From assembly GCF_016902615.1 (NCBI RefSeq), contig NZ_JACJMB010000008.1:1-64000 (forward strand): a DNA stretch of 64,000 nt, in the 5' to 3' direction. Under the pieces are notes generated by a model, which made no database searches, was not told where the DNA came from, and worked only from the letters and a program-made list of their open reading frames with translations. Position numbers and translations under genes: made by a program. Shown here in pieces: positions 36,021 to 44,220 of the stretch (the first letter of the stretch is position 1; every line of letters begins with the position of its first letter). The stretch is from Collinsella tanakaei. GTDB taxonomy: Bacteria; Actinomycetota; Coriobacteriia; Coriobacteriales; Coriobacteriaceae.

Positions 36021-37642
36021 TCGTACCAGTTAAGTTCTCCTTCGCCTCGCGCGACCTGTGGTTCGATCCGCAGGGGCTCGATATCATGCAGGGCGATCAC
36101 GCCATCTGCTCGACGGAGCGCGGCACGGAGTTCGGCCTCGTGACGGCCGACCCGTTCGAGGTGCCCGCCTCCGAGCTCGCGGCGCCTCTGAAGCCGGTGC
36201 TCGGCATCGCGACCGATGCGGATTACGACCGCGCCGACGAGCTCGCGCGCCGCGGCGAGGCCGCGATGGCCGACTTCCGCGAGCTTATCGAGAAGAACGG
36301 ACTCGACATGAAGCCCGTTGGCGTCGAGTTCCTGTTCGGCGGGGAGAAGGTCGTCTTCTACTTCGCCGCCGAGGACCGCGTGGACTTCCGTCAGCTTGTG
36401 AAGGATCTGTCCGGGCGCTTCCGCATGCGCGTCGACATGCGCCAGATCGGCGTGCGCGACGAGACCCGCCTGGTCGGCGGATACGCGCATTGCGGCCAGG
36501 AGCTGTGCTGCACGCGGTTCGGCGGCCAGTTCGAACCCGTGAGCATCCGCATGGCCAAAGAGCAGGACCTGCCGCTGAACTCGTCCAAGATCTCGGGTGT
36601 GTGCGGCCGCCTCATGTGCTGCCTGCGCTACGAGTTCGAGGCTTATAAGGACTTCAAGGGCCGCGCTCCGAAGAAGAAGGCGATTATCGACACACCGCTC
36701 GGCAAGGCGCGCATCCAGGAATACGACACGCCCAAGGAGCAGCTCGTCTTGCGCCTGGAGAACGGCAAGGCGTTCCGCGTGAACCTGGCGGACATGACCT
36801 GCTCGGACGAGTGCAAGAAGCGCAGCCGCGAGCAGGGGTGCGCCTGCCGTCCGGACACCGTGACCCGCGAGGTGCTCGACCGCATCGAGTCGCCCGAGAT
36901 CAAGCTTGCGCTCATGGAGCTCGATCGCGAGATGGGCGTGAACGTGGGCGACGGGCTGGACAGCTCCGACCGCATCGTCGCCGCCGGCCCCACGCCGCGC
37001 CGCAAGAAGCAGCGCGAGGAGGAGGCCGCCCGCGCCGAGGGCGCCGGTTCGCGCAAGCGCAACCGCCGCGCCAAGTCCGATCAGGACACCTCGGCGTCCC
37101 AGGCCGAGCAGGGCTCCTCGCGCCGTCGCCGCCGTCGTGCGGATGCGCCCGCCGCGCAGGGTGCGGCGCAGCAGGACGCTTCCGCGCAGCAGCCGTCCTC
37201 GCGTCGTCGCCGCAGGCACCTGTCCGCTGAGGAGCGCGATAATGCCTTCCGCGCGGCAGCTGCGCGCGAGCAGCGCTCCGCAGACGATGCGGGCACCCGT
37301 CCGTCCGATGAGGCCGGCCCCTCGCGCCCCTCGCGCCGCCGTCGTCATAAGTCGGCGTCCGACCAGGGCAAGGGCGAGGGACGCAGCGGCCAGTCGGTGA
37401 AGCCCGATGTGCCGTCCGTCGCCGAGCAGGTTGCCTCGGGCAAGGTGAAGGTTTCGCGCCGCCGGCCCGGTGACGGGGGCGGCAACGTGGAGCGCAGCGC
37501 GCCTGCGTCCGGTGCGAACCAGGCTCCCGATGGAGGCGAGGGCGGCGAGAAGAAGCGCCGTCGCCGTCGCCGTTCGCGCAAGCCCCGCGGCGGTTCCGAG
37601 GGGACCGGTGCGAGCGACGCGCCGTCGACGCCGGAGCGCTAG
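36011..37642 (+). CDS. ricT: PSP1-domain protein, RicT (YaaT)-like, with long Arg-rich tail
   Basis: 543 aa. The first ~290 residues are the PSP1/RicT core with its conserved cysteines in CGQELCCTRFGG and GVCGRLMCCLRYE, then CSDECKKRSREQGCAC. RicT belongs to an iron-sulfur complex affecting RNase Y and biofilm or sporulation in Bacillus. From about residue 320 the protein is a low-complexity tail rich in Arg/Ser/Ala/Gln with clusters such as SRRRRRR and KKRRRRRRSR, suggesting RNA binding; this is far longer than the ~275 aa Bacillus protein. Start ATG 36011 lies inside the holB end. Confidence 0.88.
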   Translation: MPVVVPVKFSFASRDLWFDPQGLDIMQGDHAICSTERGTEFGLVTADPFEVPASELAAPLKPVLGIATDADYDRADELARRGEAAMADFRELIEKNGLDMKPVGVEFLFGGEKVVFYFAAEDRVDFRQLVKDLSGRFRMRVDMRQIGVRDETRLVGGYAHCGQELCCTRFGGQFEPVSIRMAKEQDLPLNSSKISGVCGRLMCCLRYEFEAYKDFKGRAPKKKAIIDTPLGKARIQEYDTPKEQLVLRLENGKAFRVNLADMTCSDECKKRSREQGCACRPDTVTREVLDRIESPEIKLALMELDREMGVNVGDGLDSSDRIVAAGPTPRRKKQREEEAARAEGAGSRKRNRRAKSDQDTSASQAEQGSSRRRRRRADAPAAQGAAQQDASAQQPSSRRRRRHLSAEERDNAFRAAAAREQRSADDAGTRPSDEAGPSRPSRRRRHKSASDQGKGEGRSGQSVKPDVPSVAEQVASGKVKVSRRRPGDGGGNVERSAPASGANQAPDGGEGGEKKRRRRRRSRKPRGGSEGTGASDAPSTPER

Positions 37643-37686
37643 AACCTGTCCGCGTCACCTTCGCGCAGGTGTCCTATACTGATGTG

Positions 37687-37720
37687 ACCCTCTCCCGTGT
37701 TTGCGCGGGGGAGGGTTTTT
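37687..37720 (+). terminator. Terminator whose 3' arm carries the comF ribosome site
   Basis: ACCCTCTCCCG pairs with CGGGGGAGGGT (one G-U) and runs into TTTTT. The same GGGGGAGGG arm is the Shine-Dalgarno sequence six bases before the comF ATG at 37722, so folding would hide the ribosome site. Confidence 0.8.
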
Positions 37721-37721
37721 C

Positions 37722-38519
37722 ATGTGCGGTAAGGATGATGGGGCGAATCTGTTTGATGGGGATGCGCCAGTGCTTCGGGCGCTTGGGGTCCTGTGTGACG
37801 CGGCGCTCGAGGCGCTCTCTCCCACGCGCTGCGCGGGGTGCGAGCGGCCGGGCGAGCTGATCTGCGGGGACTGCTTGACGCGCCTGGACCTGATAGATCC
37901 CGCGACCGCGTGCACCCATTGCGGCGCACCCTTTGGCTCGCTCGTATGCACCGAGTGCACGCCCGCGACCGGCGAGCCCCATGTTCTGCGCACCTCTGCG
38001 ATCGGTCGCGTGCTCGCCGTGGCGGTCTTTGACGGTCCGATGCCGCGCATCGTCCGCGCGTACAAGGACGCCGGGGAGCAGCGCTTGGCGCCGCTTTTCG
38101 CCGACATGCTGCTCGATGCCGCAGTACATGCCCAAGCGAGCGCCGAGGACCGCTATGGCGGGCTGTTGGACGATGCGGACGCGCTTATCTTCGTTCCGGC
38201 GACCGCCTCCGCGTACCGTCGGCGCGGGTTCGACCACATGGGCGCCATCGCGAGCGCGCTCGCGCGCTCGGCGGGCATACCTCTCGTCGATGCGCTCGTG
38301 AAGCACGGCAGCTCCGACCAGCGCCTGCTCGGGCGAGCCGACCGAAAACTTCAAGCCCAGGGTGCCTACGAGGTGGTGGAGGATGTCCGCGGAGCGCGCA
38401 TCCTGCTGATCGATGACGTCATCACCACCGGCTCGACCGTCGCCGCCGCAGCGGACGCGCTCGCGCGCGCCGGCGCGTGCCATGTCGACGCGCTCGCGCT
38501 CGCCCGTGTGCTGAGCTAG
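37722..38519 (+). CDS. comF: ComF-family phosphoribosyltransferase-like protein
   Basis: 265 aa. N-terminal paired zinc cysteines (CAGC...CGDC and CTHC...CTEC) are followed by a phosphoribosyltransferase fold with the PRPP loop ILLIDDVITTGSTVAAAA near residues 225-242. ComF proteins act in DNA uptake and possibly nucleotide salvage. ATG 37722 is preferred over a TTG at 37701 because of the GGGGGAGGG placed six bases upstream, inside a terminator hairpin. Lies after tmk-holB-ricT but behind that hairpin. Confidence 0.9.
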   Translation: MCGKDDGANLFDGDAPVLRALGVLCDAALEALSPTRCAGCERPGELICGDCLTRLDLIDPATACTHCGAPFGSLVCTECTPATGEPHVLRTSAIGRVLAVAVFDGPMPRIVRAYKDAGEQRLAPLFADMLLDAAVHAQASAEDRYGGLLDDADALIFVPATASAYRRRGFDHMGAIASALARSAGIPLVDALVKHGSSDQRLLGRADRKLQAQGAYEVVEDVRGARILLIDDVITTGSTVAAAADALARAGACHVDALALARVLS

Positions 38520-38617
38520 GGCGCCGGATGGGGAGCCCCGAGACAGATTCTGTAAAGGAGCTGACGTGAATCTGCCGGCCAGCCGGGGCGTCGGTAACCA
38601 TTGGTTGAACCGTACCT

Positions 38618-38625
38618 GCTATAAT
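38618..38625 (+). promoter_or_regulatory. Extended -10 promoter (TGC-TATAAT)
   Basis: A consensus TATAAT (38620-38625) preceded by TGC at 38617-38619 forms an extended -10 element; no good -35 is present. Predicted start of transcription near 38632, about 350 bases before the binding-protein gene. Confidence 0.65.
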
Positions 38626-38631
38626 GCGCTC

Positions 38632-38960
38632 GTTCCCGCCAGGCTGTGGTTGCGGTGGGCGGCCCTGTGCGTGCCCTCCTAGTCCAAGGCAGACGCGGCC
38701 GAAAGGATCCACGTAAGCGACCGCGTGCGCGCGGCGCGATCATGGCGCGTCCTAGAGGTAAGTCGCACCGTCCGTTCTATGTCTTTTGGGGCGCAGGGCC
38801 CCTGCGGGCGAGCGGGCAAGTCGTGAGGTCGCTGCGGCGACGCAAGCAAACGCTCCAGTGCGCAGGTGTGGGGTCAAAGACCAGGTCAGCTGGGGGAACG
38901 CCATAGGTAAGTTCTGCCGGTGCGGAAGGCGCCGGCAACGGACGCGCGGACGCGCGTGGT
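38632..38960 (+). ncRNA. Candidate structured RNA or long 5' leader, family not recognised
   Basis: About 330 bases after an excellent promoter hold no convincing reading frame but many complementary blocks, for example GGCCCTGTGCG (38661-38671) against CGCAGGGCC (38792-38800), ACGCGG (38693-38698) against CCGCGT (38721-38726), and CCGGTGC-GGAAG-GCGCCGG (38918-38936). It could be a stable RNA or a riboswitch-type leader of the amino-acid binding protein gene. I tested by eye for RNase P RNA, tmRNA, SRP RNA and T-box signatures and found none. Confidence 0.4.
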
Positions 38961-38980
38961 GATGGATGGAGAAGATCGGT

Positions 38981-39925
38981 ATGCGTGGACGGGGTTCACG
39001 GCGGATGGGGCTCTTCGCGGCAGTGGCGCTTACGGTGGCACTCGGACTGGGGGGTTGCTCGCTGTTCACGCCCTCGCGCGCCGACGTCGCTCATGAGCAG
39101 GTGGAAGCGCAGATACCCGCCGACTCGCTCGTGCAGGAAGGCGTCTTGACGGTCGCGTTCAACTTCTCCGATGCCCCTCAGGGCATGACGGCCGCTGACG
39201 GCTCCGTCACCGGCTACGATGCGGACCTCGCTCGGCTGCTCGCCCAGGACCTCGGACTCGAGGTTTCGTTCGTGGACGCCGCCGGCCCCTCCGACGCGCT
39301 GTCCTCCGGATCGGCGGATATCTACATCGGCGCCTCGTCTTCCGATGCGTCCTCCTCCGTGACGGTGATCGGCGATCTTCTGGAGGACGCTCCCGCCCTG
39401 TTCTGCGGCCCCTCTGTCGGTTCGACCATCTCGAGTGCGGGCCTCTCCACCCTGACGGTGGGAGTCCAGTCCTCATCGGCGGCGCAGGACGCGCTCACGA
39501 AGACGGGGCTTCTCGGCGAGCAGCGTACCTACGGCAACGTCAACGAGTGCTTCGAGGCGCTCGCGTCGGGCGAGGTCGATTGCATCGCGTGCGATGCGAC
39601 GGCCGGCGCCTACCTGTCGCGCGCCTACGAGGGCGTCACCTTTGCCGGTATTCTCGACACCGCGTCGGTCTACGGCGTCGCCGTCTCGTCCTCTAACTCC
39701 TCGGTCGCCGACGCCCTGTCCGCGACGCTCGACGAGATCTCCTCGAACGGGACGCTCGATGCCGTGCATGCCGCGTGGTATGGCGCGCTTCCCGTCACCC
39801 TGTCCGAGGATGTGCTTCCCGGCGTGACGATCTCCGTGCCCGATGAGGGGATCTCCGGTGACGAGGCGGCGCAGACGGGCACGATGATCGACAGCGATGT
39901 CGATATCAACGACCTGAACGGCTAG
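38981..39925 (+). CDS. Amino-acid ABC transporter substrate-binding lipoprotein
   Basis: 314 aa. Signal peptide MRGRGSRRMG... with lipobox LGLGGC, lipidated C26, then a family 3 (polar amino acid) binding fold: LTVAFNFSDAPQGM, GYDADLARLLAQDLG and SGEVDCIACDATAGAYL. No permease or ATPase gene is adjacent, so it must pair with a transporter elsewhere. The ATG at 38981 is preferred (GGAG nine bases upstream); an ATG at 38966 would add five residues. Serine/threonine-rich stretches follow the fold. Preceded by a long structured leader. Confidence 0.87.
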   Translation: MRGRGSRRMGLFAAVALTVALGLGGCSLFTPSRADVAHEQVEAQIPADSLVQEGVLTVAFNFSDAPQGMTAADGSVTGYDADLARLLAQDLGLEVSFVDAAGPSDALSSGSADIYIGASSSDASSSVTVIGDLLEDAPALFCGPSVGSTISSAGLSTLTVGVQSSSAAQDALTKTGLLGEQRTYGNVNECFEALASGEVDCIACDATAGAYLSRAYEGVTFAGILDTASVYGVAVSSSNSSVADALSATLDEISSNGTLDAVHAAWYGALPVTLSEDVLPGVTISVPDEGISGDEAAQTGTMIDSDVDINDLNG

Positions 39926-39947
39926 GCAAACACTGACGAGGCATCTA

Positions 39948-39985
39948 TGCGCCCGCAGGCGTCAAGCATGGCGCCTGCGGGCGCA
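39948..39985 (+). terminator. Hairpin after the binding-protein gene
   Basis: A perfect 14-bp stem (TGCGCCCGCAGGCG with CGCCTGCGGGCGCA) with a 10-base loop, 23 bases after the stop. No U-run follows. Confidence 0.65.
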
Positions 39986-40217
39986 GCTGTATCGGTGCGG
40001 GTACATCCCGTTGCTGCTCCACGGTTGCGAAAGTCCTCGACCAGCGTGTTCTCGAGTTGCATGCTTCCTACACGAAGCATGCGCGCCGGAGGGGTGCATA
40101 TCGGTATCCGGCCGGCTTCTGTTCGCGAGCGGGCGAGTGCGTTTTGTCGTTTAGCCCCTTCAAGTTATGGGGTACAACAACAGTGCGTCCTATTCCCGGA
40201 TAGAAAAGGAGCCACGT
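39986..40217 (+). promoter_or_regulatory. Structured leader of hpf (raiA)
   Basis: The 232 bases before hpf contain two clean hairpins: GCATGCTTC (40059-40067) with GAAGCATGC (40074-40082), and GCCGGA (40085-40090) with TCCGGC (40107-40112). Structured raiA-motif RNAs are known upstream of this gene family in Firmicutes and Actinobacteria; whether this is one cannot be decided by eye. Confidence 0.35.
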
Positions 40218-40802
40218 ATGGATATCAAGGTTTCTGGGCGGAAAACCACAGTTACCGATGCTCTGCGTGCGCGCGTCGAGGAAAAAGTCGGCGAAGCCTG
40301 CAAGGTGTTCGACATCGAGCCCATGACCGTCGATGTCGTTCTTCGCTATGAGAAGAATCCCTCCAACCCCAATCCCGCCATCGTTGAGGTCACGGTACGC
40401 GCCCGCGGCTCGGTGATTCGCGTCGCCGAGCACGGCACCGACATGTACGCCGCGATCGACGAGGCATCTGACAAGGTGACCCGTCAGCTGCGCAAGTTCA
40501 AGACCAAGGTCGTCGACAACCGCCAGCAGGGTCCGTCTGCCGCCGATGTGGCACCCATCACGCCGGTGGAGGATCTGGCCGACCTGCTCATCCCCGAGGA
40601 TGAGGACGATCAGCTCGTTCGTGAGAAGATCATCGACATCACGCCGATGACCGAGGAGCAGGCGCTCGTGCAGACCGACCTGCTCGGCCATGACTTCTAT
40701 GTGTTCGAGAACGCCACGACGGGTCTTATCAATGTGGTCTATCACCGTAAGAATGGTGGATACGGCATCATCAAGCCCAAGATTGAGGAGCTTGACGAGT
40801 AG
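40218..40802 (+). CDS. hpf: Ribosome hibernation promoting factor, long form
   Basis: 194 aa. The N-terminal S30AE domain (about 1-95, MDIKVSGRKTTVTDALR) binds between ribosomal subunits, and the C-terminal dimerisation domain (about 135-190, with GHDFYVFENATTGLINVVYHR) lets long HPF form 100S ribosome dimers in stationary phase. AAAAGGAG before the ATG at 40218 sets the start. Alone in its transcription unit, with a structured leader and a downstream hairpin. Confidence 0.95.
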   Translation: MDIKVSGRKTTVTDALRARVEEKVGEACKVFDIEPMTVDVVLRYEKNPSNPNPAIVEVTVRARGSVIRVAEHGTDMYAAIDEASDKVTRQLRKFKTKVVDNRQQGPSAADVAPITPVEDLADLLIPEDEDDQLVREKIIDITPMTEEQALVQTDLLGHDFYVFENATTGLINVVYHRKNGGYGIIKPKIEELDE

Positions 40803-40826
40803 AATGCATTAGATGCATGAGTCTAG

Positions 40827-40861
40827 GATGGCGGTCATCCCCATGCGGGATGGCCGCCATC
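40827..40861 (+). terminator. Strong hairpin after hpf
   Basis: GATGGCGGTCATCCC pairs with GGGATGGCCGCCATC around CATGC and is followed by TTG. It lies between the hpf stop and the DegV gene. A small palindrome ATGCAT-TAG-ATGCAT precedes it at 40804-40818. Confidence 0.75.
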
Positions 40862-40885
40862 TTGCTGAGATGCGAAAGGATCTCG

Positions 40886-41848
40886 ATGAACGACACCGCT
40901 ACAGGATCAAGTCACGCCCATCGCGTCCGCATCGTCGTCGACACCTGCGCGGATCTCACGCCCGAGATCGCCGCGTCGCTCGATGTCGATATCCTCGGAT
41001 TCCCCTACATTCTCGACGGCGTCGAGCACACCGACGACATCTGGACCTCGATCACCCCGGCGGAGTTCTACGACAAGCTGCGCTCCGGCGTGAAGGCCTC
41101 GACGTCGGCGGTATCGCTCGGCCGCTACCTGGAGTTCTTCACCGAATGCGCCAAAGAGGGTACGCCGACCGTGTACCTGTGCTTCACCTCGGCGCTTTCG
41201 AGCAGCTACAGCTCCGCGCTCTCTGCGGCGGAGCAGGTGCGCGCGCAGTATCCCGATTTCGAGCTGTATGTGGTCGACAACGCGCTGCCCTGCGCGTGCG
41301 GCGAGCTGCTCGCGCTCGAGGCGGTCCGCCAGCGTGCAGCCGGCTTGACGGCGCGCGAGCTCGCGGCATGGGCCGATGAGGCCAAGACGTGCGTACACGG
41401 TTATTTCACGCTCGACAGCCTCGATTCCCTGGCGGCGGGCGGCCGCATTCCGCCGGCAGCCGCGCAGCTGTCCTCCAAGCTCGATATCAAGCCCGAGCTT
41501 TCATTCGATCTTTCCGGCTCGCTGACGCTCATCGGCGTGAACCGCGGCCGCAAGAAGGCGCTGAAGTCGCTCATCAAGTCGTTCAAGGACAACTACATCC
41601 TCGATCCCGCCATGCCGATCACCATCGTGTCGGCCGACGCGGAGAAGGATGCCGACTGGGTCGAGGCCGCCGTTCGCCGCGAGGAGGGCTGCGCCAACGC
41701 GACCATCATCCGTGGTGCGGTGGGTCCGACCATCGGTGCGCACGTCGGTCCCGGCATGGTCGCGCTCATCTTCTGGGGCCGCGACCGCGCCGAGAAGGTG
41801 TCGCTGTCCGACCGCATCGCCCGCAAGGTGCGCGGCGCGAACGCATAG
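40886..41848 (+). CDS. DegV-family fatty-acid-binding protein (FakB-like)
   Basis: 320 aa, two-domain DegV fold. The fatty-acid site serine motif reads FTSALSSSYSSA near residues 98-109, and VDTCADL opens the domain; FTLDSLDSLAAGGRI and the GVGPT-like GAVGPTIGAHVGPGM near the C-terminus complete the family pattern. Proteins of this family present fatty acids to FakA kinase for incorporation into lipids; FakA is not in the window. AAAGGA six bases before ATG 40886. Forty-eight bases separate it from the dehydrogenase gene. Confidence 0.92.
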   Translation: MNDTATGSSHAHRVRIVVDTCADLTPEIAASLDVDILGFPYILDGVEHTDDIWTSITPAEFYDKLRSGVKASTSAVSLGRYLEFFTECAKEGTPTVYLCFTSALSSSYSSALSAAEQVRAQYPDFELYVVDNALPCACGELLALEAVRQRAAGLTARELAAWADEAKTCVHGYFTLDSLDSLAAGGRIPPAAAQLSSKLDIKPELSFDLSGSLTLIGVNRGRKKALKSLIKSFKDNYILDPAMPITIVSADAEKDADWVEAAVRREEGCANATIIRGAVGPTIGAHVGPGMVALIFWGRDRAEKVSLSDRIARKVRGANA

Positions 41849-41896
41849 GGCACACATTCCCTGTTGAATCGATCTGTTGCAGATAGGAGCATATTC

Positions 41897-43027
41897 ATGG
41901 CAGATTCCAAGCAGACCGTCGCGTTCATCGGAACCGGCATCATGGGCGCGCCCATTGCGGGCCACATCCTGGACGCCGGCTACGACGTCGTCGTCTACAA
42001 CCGCACGAAGTCCAAGGCCGACGGCCTCGTGGCGCGCGGTGCCCGCTGGGTGGATAGTCCCGCTGGGGCGGCTCGCGATGCCGACGTGGTGTTCACGATG
42101 GTCGGGTTCCCGACCGATGTCGAGGAGCTCTATCTTGCAGGCGATGGCCTGCTGACCGTGGCGAAGAAGGGCGCCTACCTCATCGATCTCACGACGAGCT
42201 CCCCGGAGCTCGCGCGCGACATCTCCGAGGCCGCCGAGACCATGGACAAGCACGCGTTCGACTGCCCGGTGACCGGCGGCGAGGCGGGCGCCATCTCCGG
42301 CACCCTCACCCTTATCGTGGGCGCCACCGAGGCGGATATCGCCCCGGTCCGCGCTATCCTCGAGACGTTCTCCTCCAAGATCTTCTGCTTCGGCGGGGCG
42401 GGCAAGGGCCAGGCGGCCAAGCTCGCCAACCAGGTGTCGCTTGCGGCCTCGATGGTCGGTATGGCCGATGCCCTGTCGTTCGCGCAGCAGTCCGACCTCG
42501 ATCTCGCCCTCACGCGCGAGATGATCCTCGGCGGCACCGGTGCCTCCGGCGCCATGGAGCAGCTCGCCCCGAAGTCGCTCGACGGCGACTGGAAGCCCGG
42601 CTTCATGGTCAAGCATTTCCTGAAGGACATCGGTCTGGCGCTGCAGGTTGCCGAGGAGAAGGAAATCGCGCTGCCCGGTGCCGACACCGCCTTCACGCTC
42701 TACGACATGCTCGAGGCCATCGGCGGTGGGGACCTGGGAACGCAGGCCATCACGCTGCTGTACCAGGAGGAGGCCGAGGCGGTCGCTGCCGGTCTCGACT
42801 GGTCGCTGTACACCCACGCTCACGAGGAAGGCGACGAGTGCGGCTGCGGGCACGACCACGAGCATGGCGGCCGCGAGTGCGGCTGCGGTCATGACCATGG
42901 CCACGACCATGGCGACCACGAGTGCACCTGCGGACACGACCATGATCACGAAGATCACGAGTGCTGCGGCGGCCACGGCCATGACCACGACCACGAGTGC
43001 GGCTGTGGACACCATCACGAGGGGTAG
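41897..43027 (+). CDS. Beta-hydroxyacid dehydrogenase (tartronate-semialdehyde reductase/HIBADH family) with His/Cys-rich metal-binding tail
   Basis: 376 aa. Residues 1-305 form a complete NAD(P)-dependent beta-hydroxyacid dehydrogenase: GTGIMG at 12-17, substrate site DCPVTGGEAGA near 122-132 and catalytic K175/N178 in GQAAKLANQ. Residues 307-376 are an extra tail with 21 His and 10 Cys, built from repeats of the pattern ECGCGHDH. Such tails store or chelate Ni, Zn or Cu; this has no counterpart in ordinary family members (about 290-300 aa). TAGGAGC precedes ATG 41897. The next gene, a small membrane protein, starts three bases after the stop. Confidence 0.9.
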   Translation: MADSKQTVAFIGTGIMGAPIAGHILDAGYDVVVYNRTKSKADGLVARGARWVDSPAGAARDADVVFTMVGFPTDVEELYLAGDGLLTVAKKGAYLIDLTTSSPELARDISEAAETMDKHAFDCPVTGGEAGAISGTLTLIVGATEADIAPVRAILETFSSKIFCFGGAGKGQAAKLANQVSLAASMVGMADALSFAQQSDLDLALTREMILGGTGASGAMEQLAPKSLDGDWKPGFMVKHFLKDIGLALQVAEEKEIALPGADTAFTLYDMLEAIGGGDLGTQAITLLYQEEAEAVAAGLDWSLYTHAHEEGDECGCGHDHEHGGRECGCGHDHGHDHGDHECTCGHDHDHEDHECCGGHGHDHDHECGCGHHHEG

Positions 43028-43030
43028 CCT

Positions 43031-43459
43031 ATGGTGGCTTTCTTCATCTGCGCGCTGCTGCTGACCATCTTCGGCGTCTATATCGGCTTCATCATCGGGC
43101 GCAACCTCGGAGAGCGGGCCGTGACGACTGCCGACTACTGGAAGATGAACGCCGCGGCGATCGTCGTGACCGTGCTGCTGTCGGCGGTCCTCTCCGGCCT
43201 GCCGCTGCTCACGGGCGGCATCATCGGCCTGTTGGCCGGCTGCATCGTGGGCATCAAGATGGGCTTCGGCGAGTCGGTTGGCCCGTGGCGCACGGTTGAC
43301 CGCGCCTTCAATGTCAACAAGTCGCACCGGGAGGCGGCTGAATCGGGTACGGGTGAGGCACGCCGCGCCCGCCTCCGCAAAGGCGAGAAGGAGCCGGACC
43401 TCATCTCGGTTGCCGACGATCGCCCGAAATCCGAAAAGAACGCTAAGGATGCGAGGTAA
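43031..43459 (+). CDS. Hypothetical membrane protein, two to three spans
   Basis: 142 aa. Membrane spans at about residues 3-22 and 42-75 (the second probably two short helices) are followed by a basic, charged cytosolic tail. Unknown family. It starts three bases after the dehydrogenase stop and ends two bases before the next ATG, so it is firmly within the operon. Its close linkage to the metal-tailed dehydrogenase is the only hint of role. Confidence 0.8.
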   Translation: MVAFFICALLLTIFGVYIGFIIGRNLGERAVTTADYWKMNAAAIVVTVLLSAVLSGLPLLTGGIIGLLAGCIVGIKMGFGESVGPWRTVDRAFNVNKSHREAAESGTGEARRARLRKGEKEPDLISVADDRPKSEKNAKDAR

Positions 43460-43461
43460 CT

Positions 43462-44157
43462 ATGGCAGAAGAACAAACGCAGGAGCTCACGGCGGAGGAG
43501 GCGGTCCGTCTCGCGGGCGTCGAGCACGACCGCGATGCGCTCGCTGCGCTGGTCGACGAGTTGGCGGGCCGCAGCAGGCTCAAGCGCCAGCTGGCCGCGC
43601 GCGTCGTGCATCTGCTCGCCGAGCGCGAGCCGGTGCTGCTCGAGCAGTACATCCCCAATCTGATCGATGCGCTCGACTGCTCCGAGGCCCAGACGCGCTG
43701 GGAGATCCTCGACGCGCTGACGCTGCTCGTGCCCGATCATGCGCGCGAGGTCGGCGCCGCCTACGACGGGGCGGAGGCCGCCCTGTTCGACGACCTGTCC
43801 TCGACGCTGCGTCTGTCCGCCTTCCGCTTCCTGTGCACCTGGGGCGCCACGGAGCGCGGGCGCTCGAAGAAGGTGTGGCCGATCATCGACGAGGCCATCC
43901 AGTGCTATCACGGCGATCTCGAGTACCGCGATATGCTCGGCTGCCTGCTGACGTTCGCCGAGGGCAAGATCGAGGGCGGTGTGGCCGGAGAGCTTGCTGG
44001 CCGTCTGCAGTTCGATGCCGAGAACGGGAAGGGGACCTACCTCAAGGCCCGCTCGGCGGAGATCTACAACCTGCTGCTCAAGCGGTTCAAGCTCGATCAT
44101 CCGCAGAAGCGCGCTCGCACCGTTGCGAAAAGCGATGACGCGGAGGACGAGGAGTAG
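43462..44157 (+). CDS. Hypothetical alpha-helical (HEAT-like) protein
   Basis: 231 aa, acidic, fully alpha-helical in appearance, with repeated pairs such as RQLAARVVHLLAEREPVLLE and TRWEILDALTLLVP resembling HEAT repeats; a charged DDAEDEE tail ends it. No catalytic motif. Not recognised. It begins three bases after the preceding membrane-protein gene. HEAT-type folds usually bind other proteins, so a scaffold role is possible. Confidence 0.75.
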   Translation: MAEEQTQELTAEEAVRLAGVEHDRDALAALVDELAGRSRLKRQLAARVVHLLAEREPVLLEQYIPNLIDALDCSEAQTRWEILDALTLLVPDHAREVGAAYDGAEAALFDDLSSTLRLSAFRFLCTWGATERGRSKKVWPIIDEAIQCYHGDLEYRDMLGCLLTFAEGKIEGGVAGELAGRLQFDAENGKGTYLKARSAEIYNLLLKRFKLDHPQKRARTVAKSDDAEDEE

Positions 44158-44220
44158 TCCCAGTCCTGCTGCATGCGGACGCGATGTTGGCAATCGACTT
44201 CCATGAAGGAGTGTTCACCC

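Noticed and set aside
38646-38906. 86-codon basic frame inside the structured region
   Set aside because: No ribosome site and biased Arg content typical of spurious GC-rich frames.
38632-38960. RNase P RNA, tmRNA, SRP RNA or c-di-AMP riboswitch
   Set aside because: Their conserved blocks (GAGGAAAGTC, tRNA-like 3' end, CCGGAAGGAAGCAGC, and the riboswitch core) are absent; left as unassigned.
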